Part shown: positions 54,362-62,434 of the stretch, one piece after another
Position numbering within the stretch: the first letter of the stretch is position 1
Layout of the letters: every line of letters begins with the position of its first letter
Assembly (NCBI GenBank): GCA_900318275.1
Contig: ONJY01000002.1
Coordinates: forward strand, 1 to 64,000
Reading direction: 5' to 3'
Length of the DNA: 64,000 bases
Source: an uncultured Bacteroidales bacterium
GTDB taxonomy: Bacteria > Bacteroidota > Bacteroidia > Bacteroidales > P3
The notes under the pieces: generated by a model
Told to the model about the DNA's origin: nothing
Database searches by the model: none
The model's input: the letters and a program-made list of their open reading frames with translations, nothing else
Made by a program: the position numbers and the translations under genes

Positions 54362-55785
54362 TATTGTTGCTTTGACTTGAATAATCTGTTGAAGAAGCGC
54401 TTCCACGAGGCCGCGTCGAAGAGCGACGAGTCGGTGGTGGCCTGCAGGGTGAGGAAAAGGCCTATAGGCAGCATGACAAAGGATGATATCCACATGCCCA
54501 TGGGGCCTATGGCCGACTCGCGGACGGCTTTCTCGGCAATCATGCCCACGACATAGTAGAACACAAAGAAGCCCACGGAGGCCACCAACGGGAGGCCTAG
54601 GCCGCCTTTGCGCACTATGGAGCCGAAGGGGGCGCCGATGAGGAAGAGCAGCAGACAGGCCACGGAGAGGGTGAATTTCTTGTGGCGCTCGATGTCGTGC
54701 TTGTTGACATACTCGCGGTCTGTCTCAAGGAACTCGCCGTAGTTGCGGCTGTCGGTGACGGCGGTGTTGGCGATGTAGCGGGCGCGGTTGAGCATCTTCA
54801 GGCGCGTAGCGTCATCGACGGTATCGAGGCGTGTGTGCAGGTTGAAGGCTTCGAGATGGTGCTCCTCGTCGGCCCTGGCCACATAGCGCTTCCAGGTGCG
54901 CAGGTTGATCTCTGCGTCGCGCTTATAGGTGTCGTAACGCTTGTCAAGGCCCACCCTGAGCGAGTCTATGGCGATGCTGAGTTCCGCGACGTTCATGGTC
55001 TGGTAGCTGCCCTTGAAAAGGTCTTCGCCGCTCTTGCTGTAGGCGAACGACGAGATGTCTATGGAGATGGTCTGCTTGCTGAAATGGATGGCGGTCATGG
55101 GGTGCGAGCGGTTGGCATCGCGGCTGCCGCCAATCTCGGTATAGGTGTATCCGTCGTCGAGGGAGAAGATAAGGTAACGGTTGTCCATGGTGGACTGCAT
55201 GGTGCCGGTCTTGGCAACAATGACCGTGGACTCTTCCCTGCCCTTCTTGTGGTCGTAGATGACGACATCCTGCAAGGTATGTCCGTCCTGCGACTTGCTG
55301 CCTACGCGTATCACATAGCCGTCGATCTCCTTGTAGTACTCGCCCGGGCGTATGTTGACAGCAGGCTTCTTGCGTGTGACGTCGTAGAGGGTCTTGCGGT
55401 AGCTCACCATGGCCTCAGGCATGATGTTGTTGGCGAAATAGAAGGCCACACCTGTGAGCAGCACCACGACGACGGTCATGGGCAGCATGACACGGCTGAC
55501 GCTCACGCCGCCGGCTTTCATGGCCACAAGTTCGTACTTCTCGCCGAAGTTGCCCATGGTCATGATTGAGGCAAAGAGGACGGCGATGGGCAGCGCCATG
55601 GGCACGAATGTGGCCGAAGCATAAAGAAGCAGCTCGGCGATGACGCTGAAGTCGAGTCCCTTGCCCACCATGTCGTCTATATACTTCCACACAAACTGCA
55701 TGAGCAGCACGAAGACCGACAGCGTGAAGGTGAGCAGCAGCGGACCGAGGAAAGAGCGTAGTATGAGCTTGTCTAATTTCTTCAT
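54361..55785 (-). CDS. LptF/LptG-family lipopolysaccharide export permease
   Basis: The 474-residue protein has six predicted spans: three near the N-terminus (including LLLTFTLSVFVLLMQFVW and ATFVPMALPIAVLFASIMTMG), a large periplasmic jellyroll (about 120-370), and three C-terminal spans (ACLLLFLIGAPFGSIVRKGG). This is the YjgP/YjgQ fold of LptB2FG. Only one copy is here, so whether it acts as LptF or LptG is open. The start ATG overlaps the rseP stop by one base (TGATG). Confidence 0.93.
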   Translation of the reverse strand: MKKLDKLILRSFLGPLLLTFTLSVFVLLMQFVWKYIDDMVGKGLDFSVIAELLLYASATFVPMALPIAVLFASIMTMGNFGEKYELVAMKAGGVSVSRVMLPMTVVVVLLTGVAFYFANNIMPEAMVSYRKTLYDVTRKKPAVNIRPGEYYKEIDGYVIRVGSKSQDGHTLQDVVIYDHKKGREESTVIVAKTGTMQSTMDNRYLIFSLDDGYTYTEIGGSRDANRSHPMTAIHFSKQTISIDISSFAYSKSGEDLFKGSYQTMNVAELSIAIDSLRVGLDKRYDTYKRDAEINLRTWKRYVARADEEHHLEAFNLHTRLDTVDDATRLKMLNRARYIANTAVTDSRNYGEFLETDREYVNKHDIERHKKFTLSVACLLLFLIGAPFGSIVRKGGLGLPLVASVGFFVFYYVVGMIAEKAVRESAIGPMGMWISSFVMLPIGLFLTLQATTDSSLFDAASWKRFFNRLFKSKQQ

Positions 55786-57185
55786 CACATAAAGCCTAAC
55801 CAACGAAGGATGTCGTTGCCGTTGGCCAATATCATAAGGGCTATCAGGAGGAACATGCCGACGTTCTGTGCCACGGTGAGGAACTTCTCCGAGGGGGTGC
55901 GGCGTGTAACTATCTCCACAAGGGTGAAGAAGATATGTCCGCCGTCAAGACCCGGTATGGGGATGATATTCATGAAGGCCAGCACCAATGCCAGCAGCGC
56001 CGTGAGTTCCCAGAAGGCTTGCCACACCCAGTGGTCGGGGAAGAGGTCGGCCATGGCCTTGAAGCCACCGAGCTGCTTGGTGCCTCCCGGCGAGAAGAGC
56101 ACCTTGAGCGACGACACATAGGTGACCAATGTCTCCCAGCCGTGCTTGATGCCCGCGGGGATGGCCTGGAAGAAGGTGTAGTCTACATGGCGGTAGTCAC
56201 TGAAGAGCAACGCAATGTTTGTCTCTACCTGTACACCTATCTTGCCTTGGCCGTCTACGGCGACAGGCAACGTCATGTACTCGCCTGCGCGATAGAAGCC
56301 CAAGCTCACTGTGTCGCCAGCATGGTCGCTGAATACCGCCGTTATATCCGAGAAGGCCGCAAGAGCGCTGTCGGCAACACTGACTATGCTGTCGCCAGCC
56401 ATCAGGCCCGCACGTGCGGCGTTGCCACCATCGATGGGAGAGTGCACCACGAACGGAACCCTATAGTCCATAAGCTGCTTGACACCCTCGTTGTTGACGC
56501 GCTCCAACAGACGCCCACTCATGGCGATATCTATGAGCGAGTCGTTACGCATCACGGTGACAGTCTTCGGGTTGTCCAGCAGCAGGGCGCTGGCAGCGTC
56601 GGTAATCTCATAATAGTCCTTGCCGTCTATGGCGTAGATGATGTCGCCATTGTTGAACCCTTCGTCGAGCAACACCTGGTGATAGTCATAACCAAGCGAG
56701 GCGCTGCGCAGCGGAAGCTCGTCCTTGCCCCAATGCGCGAATATCATGCCGTAGATGAGGAGGGCCGAGACAAAGTTCACCAGCACGCCACCACTGATTA
56801 TGCAGAGGCGCTGCCATGCCGGCTTGGTGCGGTACTCCCACGGCTGAGGTTCGCTCTCAAGGTCGTCGGCGCTCTTTGTCTCGTCGATCATGCCTGCTAT
56901 GTCGCAGTATCCACCCAGCGGCAGCCATCCGAGGCCCCACAGCGTGTTGTCCTGGTCCTCAGGGGCGAGGTTCTTCTCGTCCCAGCTGTCAGGGGTTTTG
57001 CTGTTGAAAAACAGGAAGTGCCACTTGCCGCCAAACTTCTTGGCCTTGACAATGGAGAACCACGGGTTAAAGAATATATAGTAACGGCGCACGCGCGTGT
57101 GGAAGAGCTTGGCGAAAGCCAGATGGCCCAATTCGTGAGTGGCCACAAGCAGCGAGAGGCTTAAGAGTAATGCTATCCAGTTCAT
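55785..57185 (-). CDS. rseP: RseP-type site-2 metalloprotease (M50)
   Basis: The 466-residue membrane protease has the zinc motif HELGH (17-21) in the first span, LDGGH in a late span and two PDZ domains (one ending VNNEGVKQLM, a second around PIDGGNAARAGLMAGDSIVSV). In E. coli RseP cleaves anti-sigma factor RseA; no such target is evident here. It overlaps dxr by four bases and lptF by one, in an envelope operon. Confidence 0.93.
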   Translation of the reverse strand: MNWIALLLSLSLLVATHELGHLAFAKLFHTRVRRYYIFFNPWFSIVKAKKFGGKWHFLFFNSKTPDSWDEKNLAPEDQDNTLWGLGWLPLGGYCDIAGMIDETKSADDLESEPQPWEYRTKPAWQRLCIISGGVLVNFVSALLIYGMIFAHWGKDELPLRSASLGYDYHQVLLDEGFNNGDIIYAIDGKDYYEITDAASALLLDNPKTVTVMRNDSLIDIAMSGRLLERVNNEGVKQLMDYRVPFVVHSPIDGGNAARAGLMAGDSIVSVADSALAAFSDITAVFSDHAGDTVSLGFYRAGEYMTLPVAVDGQGKIGVQVETNIALLFSDYRHVDYTFFQAIPAGIKHGWETLVTYVSSLKVLFSPGGTKQLGGFKAMADLFPDHWVWQAFWELTALLALVLAFMNIIPIPGLDGGHIFFTLVEIVTRRTPSEKFLTVAQNVGMFLLIALMILANGNDILRWLGFM

Positions 57186-58309
57186 TGCTGTCTAATGGAT
57201 TTGTCTGTTGCTATCAAGTCGTCAATCGTAGGTGATGCCATAAACTGTGCGTCCTGCATGGCACGTTCCACACGGTCGGCGATGTCGAGGAAGCCGATAC
57301 TGCCGTCCAGGAACTCTTGCACAGCCACCTCGTTGGCGGCATTCATCACACACGGCATGTTGCCGCCGCGCTCTATAGCCTTGTAGGCGAGAGCGAGACA
57401 GCGGAAGGTGTCCATGTCTGGGCGCTCGAAGGTCAAAGCACCCTGCGTGAAAAGGTCGAGGCGCGGCAGATGGCTCTCTATGTGTTCGGGAAAGCTGAAG
57501 GCATACTGTATCGGTGTTTCCATGGTCGGTATGCCGAGCTGCGCCTTTACGCTGCCGTCGGCAAACTGCACCATGGAATGCACTATCGACTGCGGGTGCA
57601 CATGGACCACAATGTCTTTGGCGGCGACGCCGAAAAGCCACTTGGCCTCGATCACCTCAAGGCCTTTGTTCATCAGCGTCGCACTGTCGATGGTCACCTT
57701 GCGGCCCATGCTCCAGTTGGGGTGCTTGAGGGCCTGCGCCAGGGTTACCGTAGCCAGTTCCTCTCTTTTCATGCCGCGGAAGGGGCCGCCGCTGGCGGTG
57801 AGCAGTATCTTGTCCACCGCGCTCACCTCGCCCACGAGGCACTGGAAGATGGCCGAATGCTCGCTGTCCACGGGCAGTATCGGCACACGGTGCTGACGGG
57901 CCTTGGCTGTCACTATGGCGCCGGCCACCACCATGGTCTCCTTGTTGGCCAGTGCGATGGGCTTGCCGCACTCTATGGCATGCAGCGTGGGCCTGAGGCC
58001 TGCCACACCCACTATCGCCGCCAGCACAATGTCGATGCTCTCCATCTCCATGAGACCCACGATGGCCTCGGTGCCGGCATAGACCTTGACATCGGTGTCA
58101 CGCAGCGCGTCACACACATAGGCGTAACGGCTCTCGTCGGCTATCGCCACGGCGTTGGGGCTGAACTCGCGAGCTTGCTCTATCAGCAGGTCGGCATTGC
58201 TACCCGCGCAGAGCACCTCGGCACAGAACAGGTCGGCATGACGCCTGATGACGTTGAGCGCCTGGGTGCCGATAGAGCCTGTGGAGCCTAATATTGCTAT
58301 GCGTTTCAA
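57182..58309 (-). CDS. dxr: 1-deoxy-D-xylulose 5-phosphate reductoisomerase
   Basis: Dxr makes methylerythritol phosphate for isoprenoid synthesis. The 375-residue protein has the NADPH loop ILGSTGSIGTQAL (7-19), ANKETMVVAG, VDSEHSAIFQCL (metal Asp/Glu), TASGGPFRG, LKHPNWSMGRKVTIDSATLMNKGLEVIEA and HPQSIVHSMVQF. All catalytic motifs are intact. It is preceded by an M23 peptidase gene and overlaps rseP by four bases. Confidence 0.97.
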   Translation of the reverse strand: MKRIAILGSTGSIGTQALNVIRRHADLFCAEVLCAGSNADLLIEQAREFSPNAVAIADESRYAYVCDALRDTDVKVYAGTEAIVGLMEMESIDIVLAAIVGVAGLRPTLHAIECGKPIALANKETMVVAGAIVTAKARQHRVPILPVDSEHSAIFQCLVGEVSAVDKILLTASGGPFRGMKREELATVTLAQALKHPNWSMGRKVTIDSATLMNKGLEVIEAKWLFGVAAKDIVVHVHPQSIVHSMVQFADGSVKAQLGIPTMETPIQYAFSFPEHIESHLPRLDLFTQGALTFERPDMDTFRCLALAYKAIERGGNMPCVMNAANEVAVQEFLDGSIGFLDIADRVERAMQDAQFMASPTIDDLIATDKSIRQQ

Positions 58310-58324
58310 TGCTGTTTTCTCTGT

Positions 58325-59245
58325 TTAGAAAGATATGTATTCCTCGGGGTTCACGGGCATGCCGTTGACCCACACCTCCATGTGCAGGTGGGGACCCAGC
58401 TCCGTCGTCGAGCCCGTGCCCACAAAGGCTATCGGCTCGCCGGCACGCACCGCGTCGCCCTGGTGTTTCAGCAGGGCGCTGTTGTTGCGGTAGATGGTTA
58501 TGACCCCCGCGGGGTGTTGCAGGACTATGACGTGGCCGTACTCGGCAGCGAAGCCTGTCGAGACCACCGTGCCGCTGTAGGCGGCATTGACGGGACTGCC
58601 GCTTGCAGCAGCGATGTCGACACCATAATGACGCATGGCGGTGCTGTAGGGCTTGACGACATTGCCTTTGACGGGGGCGAAGAAGAGCTGCGTGACCGTA
58701 GGCTGCATGTCGGCGGCAGACGCCACCGTGCCGGAAGACTGCACACGCGCACTCTTCACCTCGTAGCGGTTGTCCTCGCTCTCCACCTCAAGTCTCAGCA
58801 GACTGTCCTCCTTGGAGTGGCGGTAGACGCCGGCCACGACGCTGAGCGACGCCGCACTGTCGGCCATCACGCTGTCCACCTCGGCACCCATGTTCTCGCC
58901 GCGCAGCAAGGCCTGCACCGTGGCCACGACCCACTCCTGGTCGGCGAGGGCCGTCTCCAGCGAGTCTATCTTCTTGGCGTTGACGTATGTCTGCTCGATC
59001 ATTTCCGTGTCCGTGTAGCCCGGTATGTATTCGCGCAGCGGCGTGAAGGCTATGAGCACGGCGGTGAGCACTATGAGCACTATCACCGTGACGCCGGTGA
59101 AGACAAACAAGTTGATGCCCGACAGGCGGAAAGAGAACTTCTCCTTGAAGGTGTCGTTGTCAATAACCACAAAGCGGTGCTTGTGCTTTATGACATCGCC
59201 AACCTGCGAGTTCTTGATCTTTAGCCACCAATCCTTTATGCCCAT
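58325..59245 (-). CDS. M23-family murein metallopeptidase, membrane-anchored
   Basis: The 306-residue protein has a cytoplasmic N-terminus (about 1-40), one span (LFVFTGVTVIVLIVLTAVLIAF), a coiled-coil-like stem, and a C-terminal LytM domain with MRHYGVDIAAASGSPV (HxxxD) and ELGPHLHMEVW (HxH). The zinc residues are intact, so it may be an active endopeptidase. It is transcribed 15 bases before dxr and after an intergenic heptad pair downstream of ppiD. Confidence 0.92.
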   Translation of the reverse strand: MGIKDWWLKIKNSQVGDVIKHKHRFVVIDNDTFKEKFSFRLSGINLFVFTGVTVIVLIVLTAVLIAFTPLREYIPGYTDTEMIEQTYVNAKKIDSLETALADQEWVVATVQALLRGENMGAEVDSVMADSAASLSVVAGVYRHSKEDSLLRLEVESEDNRYEVKSARVQSSGTVASAADMQPTVTQLFFAPVKGNVVKPYSTAMRHYGVDIAAASGSPVNAAYSGTVVSTGFAAEYGHVIVLQHPAGVITIYRNNSALLKHQGDAVRAGEPIAFVGTGSTTELGPHLHMEVWVNGMPVNPEEYISF

Positions 59246-59265
59246 TGCATCGTCTTATAAGAAGA

Positions 59266-59342
59266 GGGTAGTGGGTAGTCGTTAGTGGGTAGCGCACGCA
59301 TCGAATGCTATCCACTACCCACTATCCACTACCCACTAAGCA
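59266..59342. repeat. Two opposed heptad arrays (inverted pair)
   Basis: The left array (59266-59293) reads GGGTAGT, GGGTAGT, CGTTAGT, GGGTAGC. The right array (59308-59342) reads CTATCCA, CTACCCA, CTATCCA, CTACCCA, CTAAGCA. They are close to reverse complements and can form one long hairpin around a 14-base loop. They fill most of the 106-base gap between ppiD and the M23 gene. Confidence 0.88.
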
Positions 59343-59351
59343 ATCTGTCTC

Positions 59352-61460
59352 TTAGAAGAACTTGTTGCGCTGGTCCACTATCTTGGCCTGTTCGCGGAGC
59401 ACCTGCGAGGCCATGCGGGCCTTGCTGCGGTAGCCCTGCTCAAGCTGCATGGTCACCTGGCCGTCGGCAGCGGCGCGGGGGGCCTTGCTGTCGATCTGCA
59501 CCATGTAGACACCGCTGGCGCCCTTCACGGGACCCACCAAGCCGCTCTGCTTGGCGCTGATGGCGGCCTGCACCTTGGGCTCCATGCCGTAGCGGTCGAA
59601 GTAGTAGTCGGCGAACGACACGCTGTCGATGGTGTCGACGGCGGTGTTGAGTTTCACGGCTATCGAGGTGATGTCCTTGGCGGCCTTGACAGCCTCGTCG
59701 GCACGGGCCATAAGCACCTCGGCCTTCTTGTCGAGACGCACGGCCTGCTCTATCATCGGACGCACCTGCTCAAGGGTGGCGAAGCCCTTCTTGAAGACAT
59801 CCTTAAGGGCCACGACCACGAACATGCCGTCGCACTCATAGACCTGGTCGGCGACAGCGCCCACCTTGGTATCCTCGTTGTAGGCCCATTGCACTATGCT
59901 GCGGGCGTTGCCGATGCCGCTGAGGTTGTTGGACATCATGGTCACACGGGCACTGCGCACCTGCAAGTTCTGCTGCTGGGCGGCGGCGGTGAAGTCGGTG
60001 ATGTTGCGGTTCTGGCCGGCGAAGCGGTTGGCCTCGTTATAGACGGCACGGTTGGTGGCTGCCGAAGCGGCGATCTCACGGGTGATGAGAGCCACGCGGT
60101 ATTTCTTCTCGGCTTTGGTCTTGTCGGTCACCTTCACGAGGAAGTAACCCACACCCTGCGGGTGCTCAAAGACGAAGCAACTGCCCACGGGGCGGTTGAC
60201 GAGTTCCTCGTTCAGGAAGCCGTAGCCGCCGTCGAGCTGCCAGTCCATGTCGCCCTTGGTCTCGCCCTTCTGCGGGTCGTCGCTGAACTGCTCCACAGCC
60301 TGCTCGAAGGTTATCTTGTTGCCGTTGAGCAGAGCCAGCACACTGTCGGCAAGGCTCTTGGCCTGGGCGTCGCTGCGCATGATGTTGCCGCCGGCGTTCT
60401 GGTTGAGGATGTACACGACAGAGGCGCGCAGCGAGTCGGGGCGCACGGCGCTGCTGATGACCTTGGCCATCATCCACTCGTTGCCAGCCATCACGGGAGC
60501 CAGCATGTCGCCGTCCTTGGCGGCGGCAATCTGCTCGTCGAAGGGGGCCTTGAAGGTGTTGGCACGCTTGTAGGTGGAGTCGTAGCTGCGGTCGCTCTCG
60601 GCGTTGACGAAGAAAGCCACCTCGTCGGCAGGCACCGTCTGGAACTCAGCCCAGGTCTTGTTCACCTGCTCCTGTATGTCGGCGAGGTCCTGCGGAGTGG
60701 GGTTCACCGGGAAGGCGATGAAATCGAGGTCGCGCAGCTCCTCACGCACACGGAACTCGGCCTTGTGCTCGTTGTAGTATTTCTCGTAGTCGGCATCGGC
60801 CACGGTGGCCTCGTCGTCGCTCACCGACGAGAAGGGCATCGTCACCACACGCACGTTGGCCACGGTGCCGGCATACTCCGCCACCTTGCTGGCCAGGGCC
60901 TTGGGCATGTAGAAGCCCGAGTTGATGAGCGTCGAGTACTTCTGCTGCTCACGGTCGGTCTTGCAATACTTCTCAAGCTCCACCCACTGCATGCGGCGCA
61001 TGGTGTCGATCTGGTCGAAGTTCTCGATGAACTGGTTGACGAAACGCACGTCGAACTGGCCCGTCTGCGGGTCGGTGAAACTCTGGCGCACATAGGGGTG
61101 GATGAAATGACCGGTGTACATGTCGTTCACCTCGGCGGGAGTCACGCGGAGACCGAGCTTGGCGGTCTGCTCCTCCATGAGCGACTCGTCGACGAACTGA
61201 GCCCACACCTGTTCGCGGATCTGGTTCTCCATCTCGGCGGGCACCTGCGTGGTCTGCTGCTGCATCTTGTAGTTGTTCTCCATCTCGGCCACCTTCTCGT
61301 TGAAGCGCTGCGAGGTCAGCACCTCGCCGTTCACCTTGCCGACGTCGGGGATGCCGCCGTTGTTCTTTGTCAGGTCGCCCAGAATGAAGGCCAAAATAGC
61401 AATACCGACAATGGCCACAGCCCAGCCGGAATGCTTTCTAATACTTCCAATAATTCCCAT
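59352..61460 (-). CDS. PpiD-like periplasmic peptidyl-prolyl isomerase/chaperone
   Basis: The 702-residue protein has an N-terminal anchor (WAVAIVGIAILAFILGDLT), a SurA_N_3-type chaperone domain (about 40-260), and a parvulin-like rotamase region (about 340-460, EQFSDDPQKGETKGDMDWQLDGGYGFLNEELVN). A second, shorter PPIC-like part lies near 560-660. Such proteins help outer-membrane proteins leave the Sec channel. A promoter lies about 100 bases upstream. Confidence 0.92.
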   Translation of the reverse strand: MGIIGSIRKHSGWAVAIVGIAILAFILGDLTKNNGGIPDVGKVNGEVLTSQRFNEKVAEMENNYKMQQQTTQVPAEMENQIREQVWAQFVDESLMEEQTAKLGLRVTPAEVNDMYTGHFIHPYVRQSFTDPQTGQFDVRFVNQFIENFDQIDTMRRMQWVELEKYCKTDREQQKYSTLINSGFYMPKALASKVAEYAGTVANVRVVTMPFSSVSDDEATVADADYEKYYNEHKAEFRVREELRDLDFIAFPVNPTPQDLADIQEQVNKTWAEFQTVPADEVAFFVNAESDRSYDSTYKRANTFKAPFDEQIAAAKDGDMLAPVMAGNEWMMAKVISSAVRPDSLRASVVYILNQNAGGNIMRSDAQAKSLADSVLALLNGNKITFEQAVEQFSDDPQKGETKGDMDWQLDGGYGFLNEELVNRPVGSCFVFEHPQGVGYFLVKVTDKTKAEKKYRVALITREIAASAATNRAVYNEANRFAGQNRNITDFTAAAQQQNLQVRSARVTMMSNNLSGIGNARSIVQWAYNEDTKVGAVADQVYECDGMFVVVALKDVFKKGFATLEQVRPMIEQAVRLDKKAEVLMARADEAVKAAKDITSIAVKLNTAVDTIDSVSFADYYFDRYGMEPKVQAAISAKQSGLVGPVKGASGVYMVQIDSKAPRAAADGQVTMQLEQGYRSKARMASQVLREQAKIVDQRNKFF

Positions 61461-61559
61461 TTTGTTAGTTATTTTTATTAGTTTATTCTTTACTTAAATT
61501 ACTATCGCCCAGCACCCTGCACGCCACTTCGGCGGCGGCGCGCCCGGTTGCCGAAAGTG

Positions 61560-61567
61560 CAAATTTA
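61560..61567 (-). promoter_or_regulatory. -7 promoter box candidate of ppiD
   Basis: On the minus strand TAAATTTG matches TAnnTTTG, 100 bases upstream of the ppiD ATG and 57 after the cdd stop. The -33 element is not clear. Confidence 0.45.
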
Positions 61568-61623
61568 CAAACATTTTCGCACATGGCGAAATTTTTTTTC
61601 TGCCCGCAGGCAAAATCGGCACC

Positions 61624-62094
61624 CTACAGGGCGAAGCTGAAAGGCATCAGGTCGGCCACACTCCCCACCTCGCGCACAGCGCCGCCCTCCAGCAGACAGA
61701 GCACACGCAGCGGATGACCCTGACGCTGCTCGTACTCCAGCAGCACCTGGCGGCAGGCACCGCAGGGCGACGCCTCGCACAACTCGCCGCCGGCATTGCG
61801 GCCGACAATGGCAATAGCCTCATAGTCACGCATGTCGGGACGCTGCGCCGATGCCGCGAAGATCGCCGTGCGTTCCGCGCAGAGGCCCGACGGATAGGCG
61901 GCGTTCTCCTGGTTGCTGCCCACAACCATGCTGCCGTCGGCCAGCCGCACGACAGCACCCACACGGAAGTCCGAATAGGGAGCGTAAGCCCCGTCGGTGG
62001 CGGCAACAGCCCGACGCATCAACTCGGCGTCGGCGGCACCGAGGGCATCCACCGAAGGATATTCTTTATATTTGATAGTCAGCGCTTTCTCCAT
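61624..62094 (-). CDS. cdd: Cytidine deaminase
   Basis: This zinc enzyme deaminates cytidine and deoxycytidine for pyrimidine salvage. The 156-residue protein has Cys72 and catalytic Glu74 in PSGLCAERTAIFA, and Cys111/Cys114 in SPCGACRQVL, the tetrameric-CDA zinc set. The ATG at 62092-62094 is chosen; an in-frame TTG 36 bases upstream overlaps the promoter box. The partner pyrimidine genes pyrK and pyrD are 8 kb away on the same strand. Confidence 0.95.
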   Translation of the reverse strand: MEKALTIKYKEYPSVDALGAADAELMRRAVAATDGAYAPYSDFRVGAVVRLADGSMVVGSNQENAAYPSGLCAERTAIFAASAQRPDMRDYEAIAIVGRNAGGELCEASPCGACRQVLLEYEQRQGHPLRVLCLLEGGAVREVGSVADLMPFSFAL

Positions 62095-62118
62095 AAATGT
62101 ACGTTCGTTTTCCAACTG

Positions 62119-62126
62119 CAAATATA
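62119..62126 (-). promoter_or_regulatory. -7 promoter box of cdd
   Basis: On the minus strand TATATTTG, followed by CAG, matches TAnnTTTG. It lies 25 bases before the cdd ATG. Confidence 0.6.
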
Positions 62127-62322
62127 GCAATTTTTATCCATTCGACACCTTTTTCCTCACCTCACCCCTACCCCGACGCCCCACCTATGCTCCCACAGCT
62201 CCCCCACCGGGCCCCTCCCGCGCCCCCTTTCCGACCTCTCTCCCCAACGGAGTCCCTACGGCATTTCGACAATACTTCAACTGCCGTAGAGGCGGCGATG
62301 GAACAGAGACGCAACTACGCAC

Positions 62323-62356
62323 CTGTGCCGTACCAATCAGGTAGGGAGACCGGTGG
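62323..62356 (+). repeat. 34-bp upstream element, copy 3
   Basis: This contains GCCGTACCAATCAGGTAGGG and ends CCGGTGG. It aligns ungapped to the copies at 26843 (21 of 34 matches) and 21265. It lies 57 bases before the rsgA -7 box. Confidence 0.5.
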
Positions 62357-62387
62357 AACTGTGTACCGGATGAGGCTTGGAAAGGTT

Positions 62388-62421
62388 TTTGACTCTATGT
62401 TAAAAAAAAGTCGTATTTTTG
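62388..62421 (+). promoter_or_regulatory. Promoter of rsgA
   Basis: TTTG at 62388-62391, 22 bases, then TATTTTTG at 62414-62421. The intervening AAAAAAAAGTCG matches the context of the promoter at 26961. The predicted start lies only a few bases before the rsgA ATG at 62435, so the leader may be almost absent. Confidence 0.7.
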
Positions 62422-62434
62422 CACCCCGAAAACG

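Larger units (their letters stand above)
62127..62434. other. Divergent region between cdd and rsgA
   Basis: No gene is supported. The first 110 bases are C-rich and low in complexity (CCCC/CCTC words). CTACGGCA (62256-62263) and TGCCGTAG (62282-62289) form an 8-bp inverted repeat with an 18-base loop, a relative of the CCGTAGG dyads at 24.75 kb. Copy 3 of the 34-bp element and the rsgA promoter follow. Confidence 0.55.
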
